Below are positions 33,405 through 41,375 of a stretch of 64,000 bases of DNA, one piece after another; position 1 is the stretch's first letter; every line of letters begins with the position of its first letter. The position numbers and the translations under genes were made by a program. The notes under the pieces were generated by a model. It had not been told where the DNA came from, made no database searches, and saw nothing but the letters and a program-made list of their open reading frames with translations. The stretch lies in assembly GCA_946539765.1 (NCBI GenBank), contig CAMNHO010000008.1, positions 46,093 to 110,092 on the forward strand, given 5' to 3'. This DNA comes from UBA4312 sp002394635 (GTDB lineage Bacteria > Bacillota_I > Bacilli_A > Erysipelotrichales > Erysipelotrichaceae).

Positions 33405-34631
33405 ATGCGTGATTTAGAAATGTTTGCGATCATTGAAGAAGAACAAAATCGTCAAAGAGACAATATTGAACTTATCGCCAGTGAAAACTTTGTTTCCCAG
33501 GAAGTCATGGAAGCACAAGGAAGTGTGCTGACCAATAAATATGCCGAAGGCTATCCGGGAAAACGTTATTACGGTGGATGTGTGAATGTGGACAAGGCAG
33601 AGGAAATTACTAGACAGCGTGCTTGTCAGCTGTTTGGGGCAGAGCATGTAAATGTTCAGCCGCATTCTGGAAGTCAAGCCAATATGGCTGTCTATAATGT
33701 ATTGCTGGAACCAGGAGATACCGTATTGGGTATGGATCTGACCAGTGGTGGCCATTTAACACATGGACATCCGTTAAATTTCTCAGGCCGTCTATATAGT
33801 TTTATTGCTTACCAGGTAGATAAAGAAACCGAAAGAATTGATTATGATGCATTGGAACAACTAGCGATGGAAACAAAACCAAAGCTGATCGTAGCCGGTG
33901 CCAGTGCATATCCACGTATCATTGATTTTAAAAGGCTGCGCGAGATTGCGGACAGATCCGGAAGTTATCTGATGGTGGATATGGCTCATATTGCCGGATT
34001 GATCGCAGCCGGGTTCCATCCGAGCCCGATTCCGTATGCGGATTTTGTGACCACGACGACCCATAAAACATTGCGGGGACCACGTGGCGGCATGGTTTTC
34101 TGTAAAGAAGAGTTCGCCAAGAAACTGGATTCCCGTGTATTCCCGGGTATGCAGGGTGGACCGCTGGAACATGTCATTGCTGCCAAAGGGGTTGCGTTAT
34201 ATGAAGCAATGCAGCCGGAGTTTAAGGATTATATCGAGCAAGTATTAAAGAATATCAAAGTGATGGAAAGAGGCTTCAACGAAGCCGGCTTCCGTATGGT
34301 ATCCGGAGGAAGCGATAACCATCTGATCCTGCTCGATGTTATGGGATCTATTGGCATGACGGGAAAAGATGCGGAATATCTTCTGGATCTTGCCGGCATC
34401 ACTTGCAACAAGAATACGATTCCTTTTGATACGCAGAAACCATTCTATGCATCTGGTATCCGATTAGGAACGGCCGCTATGACAAGCCGTGGATTCAAGG
34501 AAGCAGAGTTTGAAAAAGTAACAGAATGGATCATTCGTGTATTGAAGGCCAACGATGAAGCTGTTTGTGCACAAGTCAAAGAGGAAGTTCTGGCATTGAC
34601 CCGCCAGTTCCCGACTGAGGCGCAGATTTGA
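33405..34631 (+). CDS. glyA: Serine hydroxymethyltransferase
   Basis: This 408-residue PLP enzyme interconverts serine and glycine and loads one-carbon units on tetrahydrofolate. The N-terminal IELIASENFVS and YAEGYPGKRYYGG segments and the PLP lysine in TTTHKTLRGPRGG are intact. I start at the ATG at 33405, seven bases after GGAGG; the GTG just before it would leave only four. folD, which uses its methylene-THF product, lies 6 kb downstream. Confidence 0.97.
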   Translation: MRDLEMFAIIEEEQNRQRDNIELIASENFVSQEVMEAQGSVLTNKYAEGYPGKRYYGGCVNVDKAEEITRQRACQLFGAEHVNVQPHSGSQANMAVYNVLLEPGDTVLGMDLTSGGHLTHGHPLNFSGRLYSFIAYQVDKETERIDYDALEQLAMETKPKLIVAGASAYPRIIDFKRLREIADRSGSYLMVDMAHIAGLIAAGFHPSPIPYADFVTTTTHKTLRGPRGGMVFCKEEFAKKLDSRVFPGMQGGPLEHVIAAKGVALYEAMQPEFKDYIEQVLKNIKVMERGFNEAGFRMVSGGSDNHLILLDVMGSIGMTGKDAEYLLDLAGITCNKNTIPFDTQKPFYASGIRLGTAAMTSRGFKEAEFEKVTEWIIRVLKANDEAVCAQVKEEVLALTRQFPTEAQI

Positions 34632-35101
34632 TACGGATCTTAGCCGTTGGCAAAAACAAGGATTCTTCACTAAGACAGCTTGAAAAAGAATACATCAAGC
34701 GTGTTTCTCCCTTCACCAAGATCGAACTTCTCGAATTAAAGGATGAAGCAAACATCCATATTGACCGGGAAAGCGAGATTGAAAAGGTAAAGGAAAAAGA
34801 AGGTAACCGCGTATTGGAAAAGATTGGTCCGCAGGATTTTGTGATCCTTTTGGATCTGCACGGGAAAATGATGGATAGCGAGACGTTTGCGACAGCATTG
34901 AATACGTGGGAGTCCCTTCATTCCCGCCTGGTGTTCGTGATTGCTGGCTCTTTGGGACCGAGTCCAGCATTGATCCGTGCCAGTCATGTTCGATGGAAAT
35001 TATCGGACCTGACATTCACACATTTAATGACAAGGATATTGGTTTTAGAACAGATTTACAGGGGAAAAATGATCATAAATCATCGTCCGTATCATAAATG
35101 A
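34628..35101 (+). CDS. rlmH: 23S rRNA (pseudouridine1915-N3)-methyltransferase
   Basis: This 157-residue SPOUT methyltransferase modifies pseudouridine 1915 in helix 69. The knot motifs are LLDLHGKMMDSETFA, FVIAGSLGPS and the invariant C-terminal NHRPYHK. The start is a TTG overlapping the glyA stop (TTGA), giving MIRILAVGKNK as expected for RlmH. It has no own promoter and must be coupled to glyA. Confidence 0.95.
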   Translation: MIRILAVGKNKDSSLRQLEKEYIKRVSPFTKIELLELKDEANIHIDRESEIEKVKEKEGNRVLEKIGPQDFVILLDLHGKMMDSETFATALNTWESLHSRLVFVIAGSLGPSPALIRASHVRWKLSDLTFTHLMTRILVLEQIYRGKMIINHRPYHK

Positions 35102-35106
35102 AATTT

Positions 35107-35140
35107 CTTATTAACAAAACAAAATAGTTATGCTATTTTA
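35107..35140 (+). promoter_or_regulatory. Promoter of the 60-aa membrane protein gene
   Basis: TTAACA near 35110-35115 and TATTTT near 35133-35138 with a 17-bp spacer, upstream of the small gene and after rlmH. Confidence 0.45.
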
Positions 35141-35181
35141 TCAGTAGAAAGGGGATAAAATATAATTTAAGGGGATGCAAC

Positions 35182-35364
35182 ATGAGGTTTTATAGGGGAT
35201 TGATTGTTTTGAACATCATGTTTGCGCTGATTGTGATTTTTGAAATTGTAGGCTATGCGTGGATCATTAAAAAGACGGTATGTGTCCATATTGTCATTGA
35301 TGGACTTGTTGCGATTGCCTCATTGTTTGATGTCGCATGGAGCGCTCGGCTTTGGCCGAAATGA
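35182..35364 (+). CDS. Small hydrophobic protein, 60 residues
   Basis: A 60-residue protein that I do not recognise. It has two hydrophobic segments, about residues 6-30 and 33-55, joined by a short KKT turn, and ends ARLWPK. AAGGGGATG lies eight bases before the ATG, a promoter-like sequence is upstream and a good intrinsic terminator is downstream, so it forms a complete small transcription unit. It sits between rlmH and pgk with no functional clue. Coding status is likely but unproven. Confidence 0.6.
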   Translation: MRFYRGLIVLNIMFALIVIFEIVGYAWIIKKTVCVHIVIDGLVAIASLFDVAWSARLWPK

Positions 35365-35376
35365 AGAGCTCTGAAG

Positions 35377-35404
35377 GAGTCGGTATAATACCGGCTCTTT
35401 TTTA
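35377..35404 (+). terminator. Terminator of the 60-aa gene
   Basis: GAGTCGGTAT and ATACCGGCTC pair with one wobble and are followed by TTTTTT. Confidence 0.8.
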
Positions 35405-35553
35405 TAAAGAAAAATCAAATGAAGAGTTAAAAAGTTCGCTATATATAAGAGGATAAAAGTGAATGATTATAACGTTTCTTTACGTAAAAATCTATGAAAA
35501 CAAAAGGGCAAGTGATATAATAGGAAAGGAAAAATACAATAGGAGGATTCATA

Positions 35554-36738
35554 ATGACAAAAAGAACTGTAAAAGATCTTGACGTAACTGGCAAGAAAGT
35601 ACTTGTACGTTGTGATTTTAACGTTCCTAGACAAGATGGTGTGATTACAGATGATAATCGTATCGTCATGGCTTTACCTACAATCAAATATTTGGTTGAA
35701 AACAAAGCTAAAATTGTTTTGTTCTCACATTTAGGTAAAGTGAAAACTGAAGAAGACAAGGCAAAAAATAACCTTGAATGTGTAGCTGTACGTTTACAGG
35801 AGTTATTGCCTGAAACAAAGGTGACTTTTGTTGGTGTAACTCGTGGGCCTGAACTGGAAGATGCAGTCAATGCGTTGAAGGAAGGCGAAATCGTATTGGT
35901 TCAGAATACTCGTTACGAAAAGGGTGAGTCCAAGAATGATCCTGAATTAGGTAAATACTGGGCAAGCTTAGGTGACGTATTCGTAGAAGATGCATTTGGA
36001 TCTGTTCACCGTGCTCATGCTTCTACAGTAGGTATCCCTACGAACATCAAAGAAAATGGTCTGGGATTCCTGGTAGAAAAAGAAGTTACGATGTTAGGAA
36101 AAGCTGTTGATGAACCGGCTCATCCGTTTATCGCTATCATCGGTGGATCCAAGGTATCCAGTAAGATCGATGTAATCGATAATTTATTGAAAAAAGCCGA
36201 TAAAGTTATCATCGGTGGCGGAATGGCTTATACCTTCATGAAAGCACAAGGTGGTACAATTGGTACTTCTTTGGTAGAAGAAGATAAAGTGGATCTGGCA
36301 AAAGAATACTTGGAAAAAGCAGGAGACAAGCTGGTATTACCGGTTGATAACGTAATTGCAGACGCATTCTCTGAAGAAGCAAATACAAAAGTTGCAAAAT
36401 CCGGACAGATTCCTGATGGATGGATGGGATTGGATATTGGTCCTGAATCCGTTGAATTGTTCAAGAAGACGCTGGAAGGTGCTAAAACTGTTGTATGGAA
36501 CGGACCGATGGGTGTTTTCGAAATGAAAAAATATGCAAAAGGTACGGAATTAGTATGTCAGGCTATCTCTGAATTACCGGATGCAATCACTGTAATCGGT
36601 GGTGGAGACTCTGCTGCGGCTGCTAAACAGTTAGGATATGCTGAAAAATTCTCACATGTTTCTACTGGTGGTGGAGCTTCATTAGAATACATGGAAGGTA
36701 AAACTTTACCTGGTATTGCAATTATCAGCGAAAAATAA
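35554..36738 (+). CDS. pgk: Phosphoglycerate kinase
   Basis: This 394-residue glycolytic enzyme makes ATP from 1,3-bisphosphoglycerate. Hallmarks are VRCDFNVP (about 19-26), FSHLGK, the hinge segments around IIGGSKVSSKI, and the nucleotide-binding GGGDSAAA. AGGAGG at 35541-35546 gives a strong start, and a TATAAT lies at about 35516-35521. Codon use looks more biased than in neighbours, as expected for a highly expressed gene. tpiA follows after 14 bp. Confidence 0.98.
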   Translation: MTKRTVKDLDVTGKKVLVRCDFNVPRQDGVITDDNRIVMALPTIKYLVENKAKIVLFSHLGKVKTEEDKAKNNLECVAVRLQELLPETKVTFVGVTRGPELEDAVNALKEGEIVLVQNTRYEKGESKNDPELGKYWASLGDVFVEDAFGSVHRAHASTVGIPTNIKENGLGFLVEKEVTMLGKAVDEPAHPFIAIIGGSKVSSKIDVIDNLLKKADKVIIGGGMAYTFMKAQGGTIGTSLVEEDKVDLAKEYLEKAGDKLVLPVDNVIADAFSEEANTKVAKSGQIPDGWMGLDIGPESVELFKKTLEGAKTVVWNGPMGVFEMKKYAKGTELVCQAISELPDAITVIGGGDSAAAAKQLGYAEKFSHVSTGGGASLEYMEGKTLPGIAIISEK

Positions 36739-36752
36739 AAAGGAGAAAGAAA

Positions 36753-37502
36753 ATGAGTAGAAAACCTATTATCGTCGGAAACTGGAAGATGAATAAAAAC
36801 AATGCCGAAACAAAGGCATTCTTCGAAGCTGTAGATGCTGTTGCAGCTACTGAAAACGCAACATACGGCATCGGAGCTCCATTCACGGATTTACGTGTAG
36901 CTTTGGATAACGCAAAGAACCTGATCGTAGCAGCTGAAAACTGCCACTTCAAGGATTCTGGTGCTTATACGGGTGAAATCTCTGTTCCTATGTTAGAGGA
37001 ATTAGGCGTAAAATGGTGCATCATTGGACACAGTGAACGTCGTGAAATGTTCGGCGATACAGATGAAACAGTAAACTTGAAAGCTAAACGTCTGATTGAA
37101 GCTGGAATGACACCGATTCTTTGTATTGGTGAAACAGAAGCTCAATACGATGCCGGAGAAACAGCAGATGTCATCAAATCACAGCTTGCCGGTTCTTTAG
37201 CAGGAATCGATCCGAAAGATATTGCCAATATGGTTATCGCTTACGAACCAATCTGGGCAATTGGAACTGGAAAATCAGCATCTGTAGAAATCGCAGAAAA
37301 CTGTTGTAAATTAGTACGTGAAACAGTAGAAAAACTGTTTGGCGCAGAAGCTGCAGAAGCGGTACGTGTACAGTACGGTGGATCTGTTAAACCTGGAAAT
37401 ATCGTTGAATACATGGCTCAGCCAGACATTGACGGTGCGTTGATCGGTGGTGCTTCTTTGAAGGAAGATAGCTTCATTGAAATCATCGAAAAAACAAAAT
37501 AA
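36753..37502 (+). CDS. tpiA: Triosephosphate isomerase
   Basis: This 249-residue glycolytic enzyme interconverts dihydroxyacetone phosphate and glyceraldehyde 3-phosphate. The catalytic residues are K12 (GNWKMNKN), H93 (IIGHSERR) and E165 (AYEPIWAIGTG), and the phosphate loop GGSVKPGN is present. AAAGGAG precedes the ATG. It forms an operon with pgk; gapA is not in this window. Confidence 0.98.
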   Translation: MSRKPIIVGNWKMNKNNAETKAFFEAVDAVAATENATYGIGAPFTDLRVALDNAKNLIVAAENCHFKDSGAYTGEISVPMLEELGVKWCIIGHSERREMFGDTDETVNLKAKRLIEAGMTPILCIGETEAQYDAGETADVIKSQLAGSLAGIDPKDIANMVIAYEPIWAIGTGKSASVEIAENCCKLVRETVEKLFGAEAAEAVRVQYGGSVKPGNIVEYMAQPDIDGALIGGASLKEDSFIEIIEKTK

Positions 37503-37514
37503 AAAGAGTGAACT

Positions 37515-37547
37515 AGCGGACTTGTAAAATTTATGAGTCCGCTTTTT
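37515..37547 (+). terminator. Terminator of pgk-tpiA
   Basis: AGCGGACT and AGTCCGCT form an 8-bp stem followed by TTTTT. Confidence 0.85.
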
Positions 37548-37677
37548 GATACAAAATTATACACATAAAAGCGCATTTGTTCATCAAAAACCGCCCCAGA
37601 GCCCTTGCAAAGGCCAAAAATATGTGTTAGTTTATACATGTAACAAAATTTAGAAACCGTTAGGGGGTTGAGTGTCT

Positions 37678-38772
37678 ATGAATTTTGTGGAAAGTAATGG
37701 AAAGAAAGTTGCCGCGATACTGTGTGTAGCATCGAGTTTCCCTGTAGTTGCTACAGTATATGCACAGCAAACGGAAGCCGGATGGCATGGAAAGAAATTT
37801 GTTAACACCGATAAGACAGTAGCAAAAGGCTGGAAAGAGATCGAAGGCAAGAGCTATTTCTTTGAGGAAGATGGAAGCGTAGATATTGAAAAATCGTATG
37901 ATGCAGTTGTAGCTAATGTTTCTGCCAATATGAAGGAAGATGTAAATGCTGTTGTTAAAGAATCTGCAAAGTCAGCAGCAAACGCTGAAGCCAAACGTAT
38001 TGAAAAAGAAGCAGAAGAAGCAGAAACACCTGCTGAAGTTGCAGAAGTTCCTGTACAGGGACCGGAAGTAACAGCTGTTGATCCGGTACAAGCTCAAAAT
38101 GTAGGAGAAGAAGTATATGTTGCTCCTGTAGAAACACCTACTGAAACGACCGAAGAAGTTGTTTATGTTGATGGATCTACTGAAGAAACTCCAGTAGTAG
38201 TTGATGATACTACAGTGGTTGAAACACCGGTAGTTGAAGATGCACAGGTGGTTGAAGATGCACAGGTGGTTGAAGATGCACAGGTTGTAGAACAACCTCA
38301 GGTTGTAGAACAGGCCCAGACGCAAGCACCGCAAGCACCGGCACAAACAACAACGAAGAAAACAGAAACGCAGAAAGTTACTCCAACAACAAATGCATCT
38401 CAGGATGCTAGCTTAAATGCAAACATCGTAGCTGCTGCAAAATCTGAAGTAGGTACTACAAATGGTCAGCAGTGTACAGAAGTTGCTGCAAACGCTTTAA
38501 AAGCCGCTGGTGTAGATGCCAATCAGGTATGGCCGGATCAGTTCGCTCAGTATGGAACGATCACTTACGATCCGCAGCCAGGTAACTTAGCTTATTATGA
38601 CTTAGGTGGACGTGGATATGACCACATCGCCGTTTATATCGGTGATGGCCAGTGTGTACATGGAAACTATTGGGTAAACGGTACTTCCCAAACCGTTGTA
38701 GCCAGTGAGAATGTATACTATCCTGGAACAGGCGCTTCTGTAGGTCCTACGTACTACATTGCCATTGAGTAA
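37678..38772 (+). CDS. Secreted NlpC/P60-like cell-wall hydrolase
   Basis: A 364-residue exported protein. A signal peptide (about 1-29, ending VYA) is followed by one cell-wall-binding-like repeat with W-K-E-I-E-G-K-S-Y-F (near 50-70), a long Val/Glu/Thr/Pro-rich linker with tandem VEDAQV repeats, and a C-terminal papain-like domain from about residue 240. Catalytic candidates are the Cys in QQCTEVAANAL and the His in YDHIAVYIGDG. The family cleaves stem peptides or is CHAP-like. I use the ATG at 37678; a GTG at 37672 is only four bases after GGGGG. Its leader (37548-37677) holds no riboswitch I can recognise. Confidence 0.83.
   Translation: MNFVESNGKKVAAILCVASSFPVVATVYAQQTEAGWHGKKFVNTDKTVAKGWKEIEGKSYFFEEDGSVDIEKSYDAVVANVSANMKEDVNAVVKESAKSAANAEAKRIEKEAEEAETPAEVAEVPVQGPEVTAVDPVQAQNVGEEVYVAPVETPTETTEEVVYVDGSTEETPVVVDDTTVVETPVVEDAQVVEDAQVVEDAQVVEQPQVVEQAQTQAPQAPAQTTTKKTETQKVTPTTNASQDASLNANIVAAAKSEVGTTNGQQCTEVAANALKAAGVDANQVWPDQFAQYGTITYDPQPGNLAYYDLGGRGYDHIAVYIGDGQCVHGNYWVNGTSQTVVASENVYYPGTGASVGPTYYIAIE
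38233..38319 (+). repeat. Tandem 18-bp coding repeats
   Basis: Three near-identical 18-bp units (38233-38250, 38251-38268, 38269-38286) encode VEDAQV. They run into two units of a related 18-bp sequence that encode VVEQPQ and VVEQAQ. They lie in the linker of the NlpC/P60-like protein and keep the frame. Confidence 0.85.
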
Positions 38773-38783
38773 TCAATGAATCC

Positions 38784-38813
38784 AAAAAGCTTGGCAAATT
38801 GCCAGGCTTTTTA
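38784..38813 (+). terminator. Terminator of the NlpC/P60-like gene
   Basis: AAAAAGCTTGGC and GCCAGGCTTTTT pair around AAATT, just after the stop codon. Confidence 0.85.
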
Positions 38814-38882
38814 TTTTGGTGGATGAAATATCTACAAATCTTTGGTAAAATGCGAGTGTTATGTACAGGAAGGAGATTAAAC

Positions 38883-39404
38883 ATGGATGCATATGAATGT
38901 TTGATTTCAAGAAGAAGCTATCGAAGTTTTACAAATAAAAGGGTACCGCACTCCTGCATTGAAAAAATCGTCTATGCCGGCCAGTGTGCGCCAACTGGGA
39001 TGGATCGCCAGCCTCTGGCATTTGTGGTTGTGGAGGACACAGAAACTATGGCGCTGCTATCAAAATGGAACGCACAGGTTATGGGAGTGGATACGGATCC
39101 TTTCTATGGAGCCGGACAAATGATCATTGTTTTTGCTGATCCGAGCGTACCTACCTATATGAATGACGGAAGTCTGGCTATGGGAAATTTATTGAATGCA
39201 GCTTGCGCTTTTGGTGTTAACGCTTGCTGGATACACAGAGCAAAGGAAATATTTGAAAGCGAAGGCGGTAAAAAACTTAAACGAAAATGGAACATTCCAG
39301 AAAATTTTGAAGGAATCGGCCACTGTATACTTGGTTACAGTGATCAAAAGTTGAAAGAGAAGAAAATCACCTCAAAGGTGGTGTGGGATCCATCATGCGA
39401 ATAG
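38883..39404 (+). CDS. Nitroreductase-family protein
   Basis: A 173-residue FMN-dependent nitroreductase-fold protein, a paralogue class of the one at 17.4 kb. RRSYRSFTNK near residue 10 is the flavin phosphate site, CAPTGMDRQPLAFVVVED is the next conserved stretch, and GSLAMGNLLNAACAFGVNACWIHRA is the dimer/flavin region. The ATG at 38883 follows AAGGAG; a longer frame from 38799 would read through the upstream terminator and is rejected. It overlaps ispF by 10 bp and so heads the ispF-dtd-folD operon. Confidence 0.88.
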   Translation: MDAYECLISRRSYRSFTNKRVPHSCIEKIVYAGQCAPTGMDRQPLAFVVVEDTETMALLSKWNAQVMGVDTDPFYGAGQMIIVFADPSVPTYMNDGSLAMGNLLNAACAFGVNACWIHRAKEIFESEGGKKLKRKWNIPENFEGIGHCILGYSDQKLKEKKITSKVVWDPSCE

Positions 39405-39880
39405 GACAAGCCGTGGATATTCACCCATTGGTCGTAGACCGGCCGTTGATCCTGGGTGGAGTGAAAATTGAACACGATAAAGGATTGGCCGGCCATTCGG
39501 ATGCAGACTGTCTGGTTCATGCCATTGCCGAGAGTATATTAGGAGCTTTGGCTTTGGGTGATCTGGGAAAACACTTTCCGGATACTGATCCGCAATACAA
39601 AGATATTTCCAGTATGATCTTATTGGATCATGTATATCAACTGATGAAGAAACAAGGGCATCGTATTGGAAATGTGGATGCAACGATATTGGCGGAGAAG
39701 CCAAAGATGGCTCCATTTATTGAACAGATGCGCTATAATATAGCCATGTGTCTGCATTGCCGTGTTTCGGATGTATCCATAAAAGCAACCCGCGGAGAGA
39801 AGCTGGGTTTTGTAGGAGCTGAACAAGGCATTGTATGTACAGCTGTTTGTTTATTGGAGAAGGAATTATGCGTGCGGTAA
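39395..39880 (+). CDS. ispF: 2-C-methyl-D-erythritol 2,4-cyclodiphosphate synthase
   Basis: This 161-residue zinc enzyme makes MEcPP in the methylerythritol phosphate route to isoprenoids. The metal ligands are D and H of VDIHPL (residues 8-10) and the His of AGHSDADCLVHA, and ATRGEKLGF is present near the end. The start at 39395 overlaps the nitroreductase gene by 10 bp. The presence of ispF indicates the organism uses the MEP route. Confidence 0.95.
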   Translation: MRIGQAVDIHPLVVDRPLILGGVKIEHDKGLAGHSDADCLVHAIAESILGALALGDLGKHFPDTDPQYKDISSMILLDHVYQLMKKQGHRIGNVDATILAEKPKMAPFIEQMRYNIAMCLHCRVSDVSIKATRGEKLGFVGAEQGIVCTAVCLLEKELCVR

Positions 39881-40314
39881 TACAGAGAGTAAAATATGCC
39901 AGCTGCACAATCGACGGCATTGTCAGTGGTGCAATTGAACAGGGCTTTTGTATATTTGTAGGGTTCTGCGACCAGGATACGGAATCCGTTATGGATAAAA
40001 TGATCCATAAGATTATAAATTTACGTGTATTTGAGGATGAGAAGGGATTGATGAATCGTTCGTTATCCCAGATTGGTGGAAAAATACTTCTGATTTCTCA
40101 ATTTACTTTATACGCTGATTGTAAAAAAGGAAACCGCCCAAGCTTTATCAAAGCGGCCAAGCCGATGATTGCGAGCCCTATGTATGAAAAGATGATCGAA
40201 AAGATGCGGTCGACCGGCGTTGTTGTGGAAACCGGAAAGTTCGGGGCCGATATGAAAATTGAATTGTTAAATGACGGACCAGTCACCATCTGGCTGGATA
40301 GTGAGGAGCTGTAA
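39868..40314 (+). CDS. dtd: D-aminoacyl-tRNA deacylase
   Basis: This 148-residue enzyme frees D-amino acids from mischarged tRNAs. The family motifs are MRAVIQRVKYA at the N terminus, QIGGKILLISQFTLYAD (SQxT motif) and FGADMKIELLNDGPVTI (GxPVT-type motif, here DGPVT). The ATG lies 13 bp inside ispF after GGAGAAGGA. folD begins one base after its stop. Confidence 0.95.
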   Translation: MRAVIQRVKYASCTIDGIVSGAIEQGFCIFVGFCDQDTESVMDKMIHKIINLRVFEDEKGLMNRSLSQIGGKILLISQFTLYADCKKGNRPSFIKAAKPMIASPMYEKMIEKMRSTGVVVETGKFGADMKIELLNDGPVTIWLDSEEL

Positions 40315-40315
40315 T

Positions 40316-41179
40316 ATGAAATTAATATGGGGAAACGTATTAGCGGAAGAAGTAAAAGCGGATATCCGTCAGAAGGTAGAAGCCATTAAGTTAGCTGGAA
40401 AAAGGCTGCCGGTCTTGGCGGTGGTTCTAGTGGGAGATAATCCTGCCAGCCAATCTTATGTAAAATCCAAAGCCAATGCTTGTGTTTCAGTCGGTATGGA
40501 AAACCGGACCCTGGTTTTCGAGGAATCGATTTCACAGGAAGAACTGGTGCAGGTCATCCGACAACTGAATGATGATGAAGGGATTGATGGGATCTTGGTT
40601 CAGCTGCCACTTCCTAAAAAGTTTGATGCGGATGCAGTCATTATGGAAATTTCACCGGATAAAGATGTCGATGGACTTCATCCAGTCAATGCCGGCAATC
40701 TCATGACCGGTCGACCTGGCTTTGTACCATGTACGCCAAAGGGCATCATGTATATGCTTAAATCTATAGGGTTGGAGAATCTTTCCGGAAAGAATGCAGT
40801 TGTTTGCGGACGATCGAACTTGGTGGGAAAACCTGTTGCTTTACTGCTGCAGAATGCCAATGCGACCGTTACAGTGATCCATTCTCGGACCAAGGATGCT
40901 GCGGCGGTTTGTTCGCAGGCGGATATTGTTATTGCCGCTATCGGTAAGGAAAAGATCGTTAAGGAAAATTGGATAAAGGAAGGTGCTGTTGTGATCGATG
41001 TAGGAATCAACCGTATGGCCAACGGGAAACTGTGTGGTGATGTGGATTTTGAAGCAGTCAAAGATAAAGTCGCAGCAATCTCACCGGTCCCTAAAGGGGT
41101 CGGACCAATGACGGTCTGCATGTTGTTATCAAATACATTGGAAGCCTATGAGCTTCACGAGAGCTATAACCATGAATGA
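40316..41179 (+). CDS. folD: Methylenetetrahydrofolate dehydrogenase/cyclohydrolase
   Basis: This 287-residue bifunctional enzyme converts methylene-THF to formyl-THF. Conserved segments are VGDNPASQSYVKSK with the catalytic Lys, QLPLPKKFD, DKDVDGLHPVN and the NADP site VCGRSNLVGKPVA. GAGGAG lies before the ATG at 40316. The 3' end overlaps the next gene by 8 bp. Confidence 0.96.
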   Translation: MKLIWGNVLAEEVKADIRQKVEAIKLAGKRLPVLAVVLVGDNPASQSYVKSKANACVSVGMENRTLVFEESISQEELVQVIRQLNDDEGIDGILVQLPLPKKFDADAVIMEISPDKDVDGLHPVNAGNLMTGRPGFVPCTPKGIMYMLKSIGLENLSGKNAVVCGRSNLVGKPVALLLQNANATVTVIHSRTKDAAAVCSQADIVIAAIGKEKIVKENWIKEGAVVIDVGINRMANGKLCGDVDFEAVKDKVAAISPVPKGVGPMTVCMLLSNTLEAYELHESYNHE

Positions 41180-41372
41180 AAAAAATTATGATTTAAACGA
41201 TATCATCGAGATGAAGAAAGAGCATCCTTGTCATAAATCCAAGGAATGGCGTATTATCCGCATGGGTGCGGATATACGTATCAAATGTCTGGGATGCGGG
41301 GCCAGCGTTTTAATGCCTCGTTCAAAATTTGAAAAAAAGTTGAAACGTGTGGTTTCAAAAGCGGAGGAATAA
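41172..41372 (+). CDS. DUF951 family protein
   Basis: A 66-residue protein of the DUF951 family (Bacillus YyzM type), of unknown function. The family core is clear: DLNDIIEMKKEHPC, EWRIIRMGADIRIKCLGCG and a basic end (PRSKFEKKLKRV). The Cys residues in HPC and CLGC suggest a small metal-binding or nucleic-acid-binding fold; that is inference. I use the ATG at 41172, where the family N terminus begins; it overlaps folD. ychF follows after three bases, the conserved pairing of this family. Confidence 0.9.
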   Translation: MNEKNYDLNDIIEMKKEHPCHKSKEWRIIRMGADIRIKCLGCGASVLMPRSKFEKKLKRVVSKAEE

Positions 41373-41375
41373 ATT

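Noticed and set aside
37548..37677. Cyclic-di-AMP (ydaO-type) riboswitch before the NlpC/P60-like gene
   Set aside because: Such riboswitches often precede wall hydrolases, but the leader is too short and the conserved blocks are not present. A WalR-type repeat was also sought; the best pair has the wrong spacing.
38233..38319. CRISPR-like array
   Set aside because: The repeats are contiguous 18-bp units without spacers and lie inside a coding sequence in frame.
38799..38882. Longer start of the second nitroreductase gene
   Set aside because: The extra 28 codons would read across the upstream gene's terminator; AAGGAG precedes the ATG at 38883.
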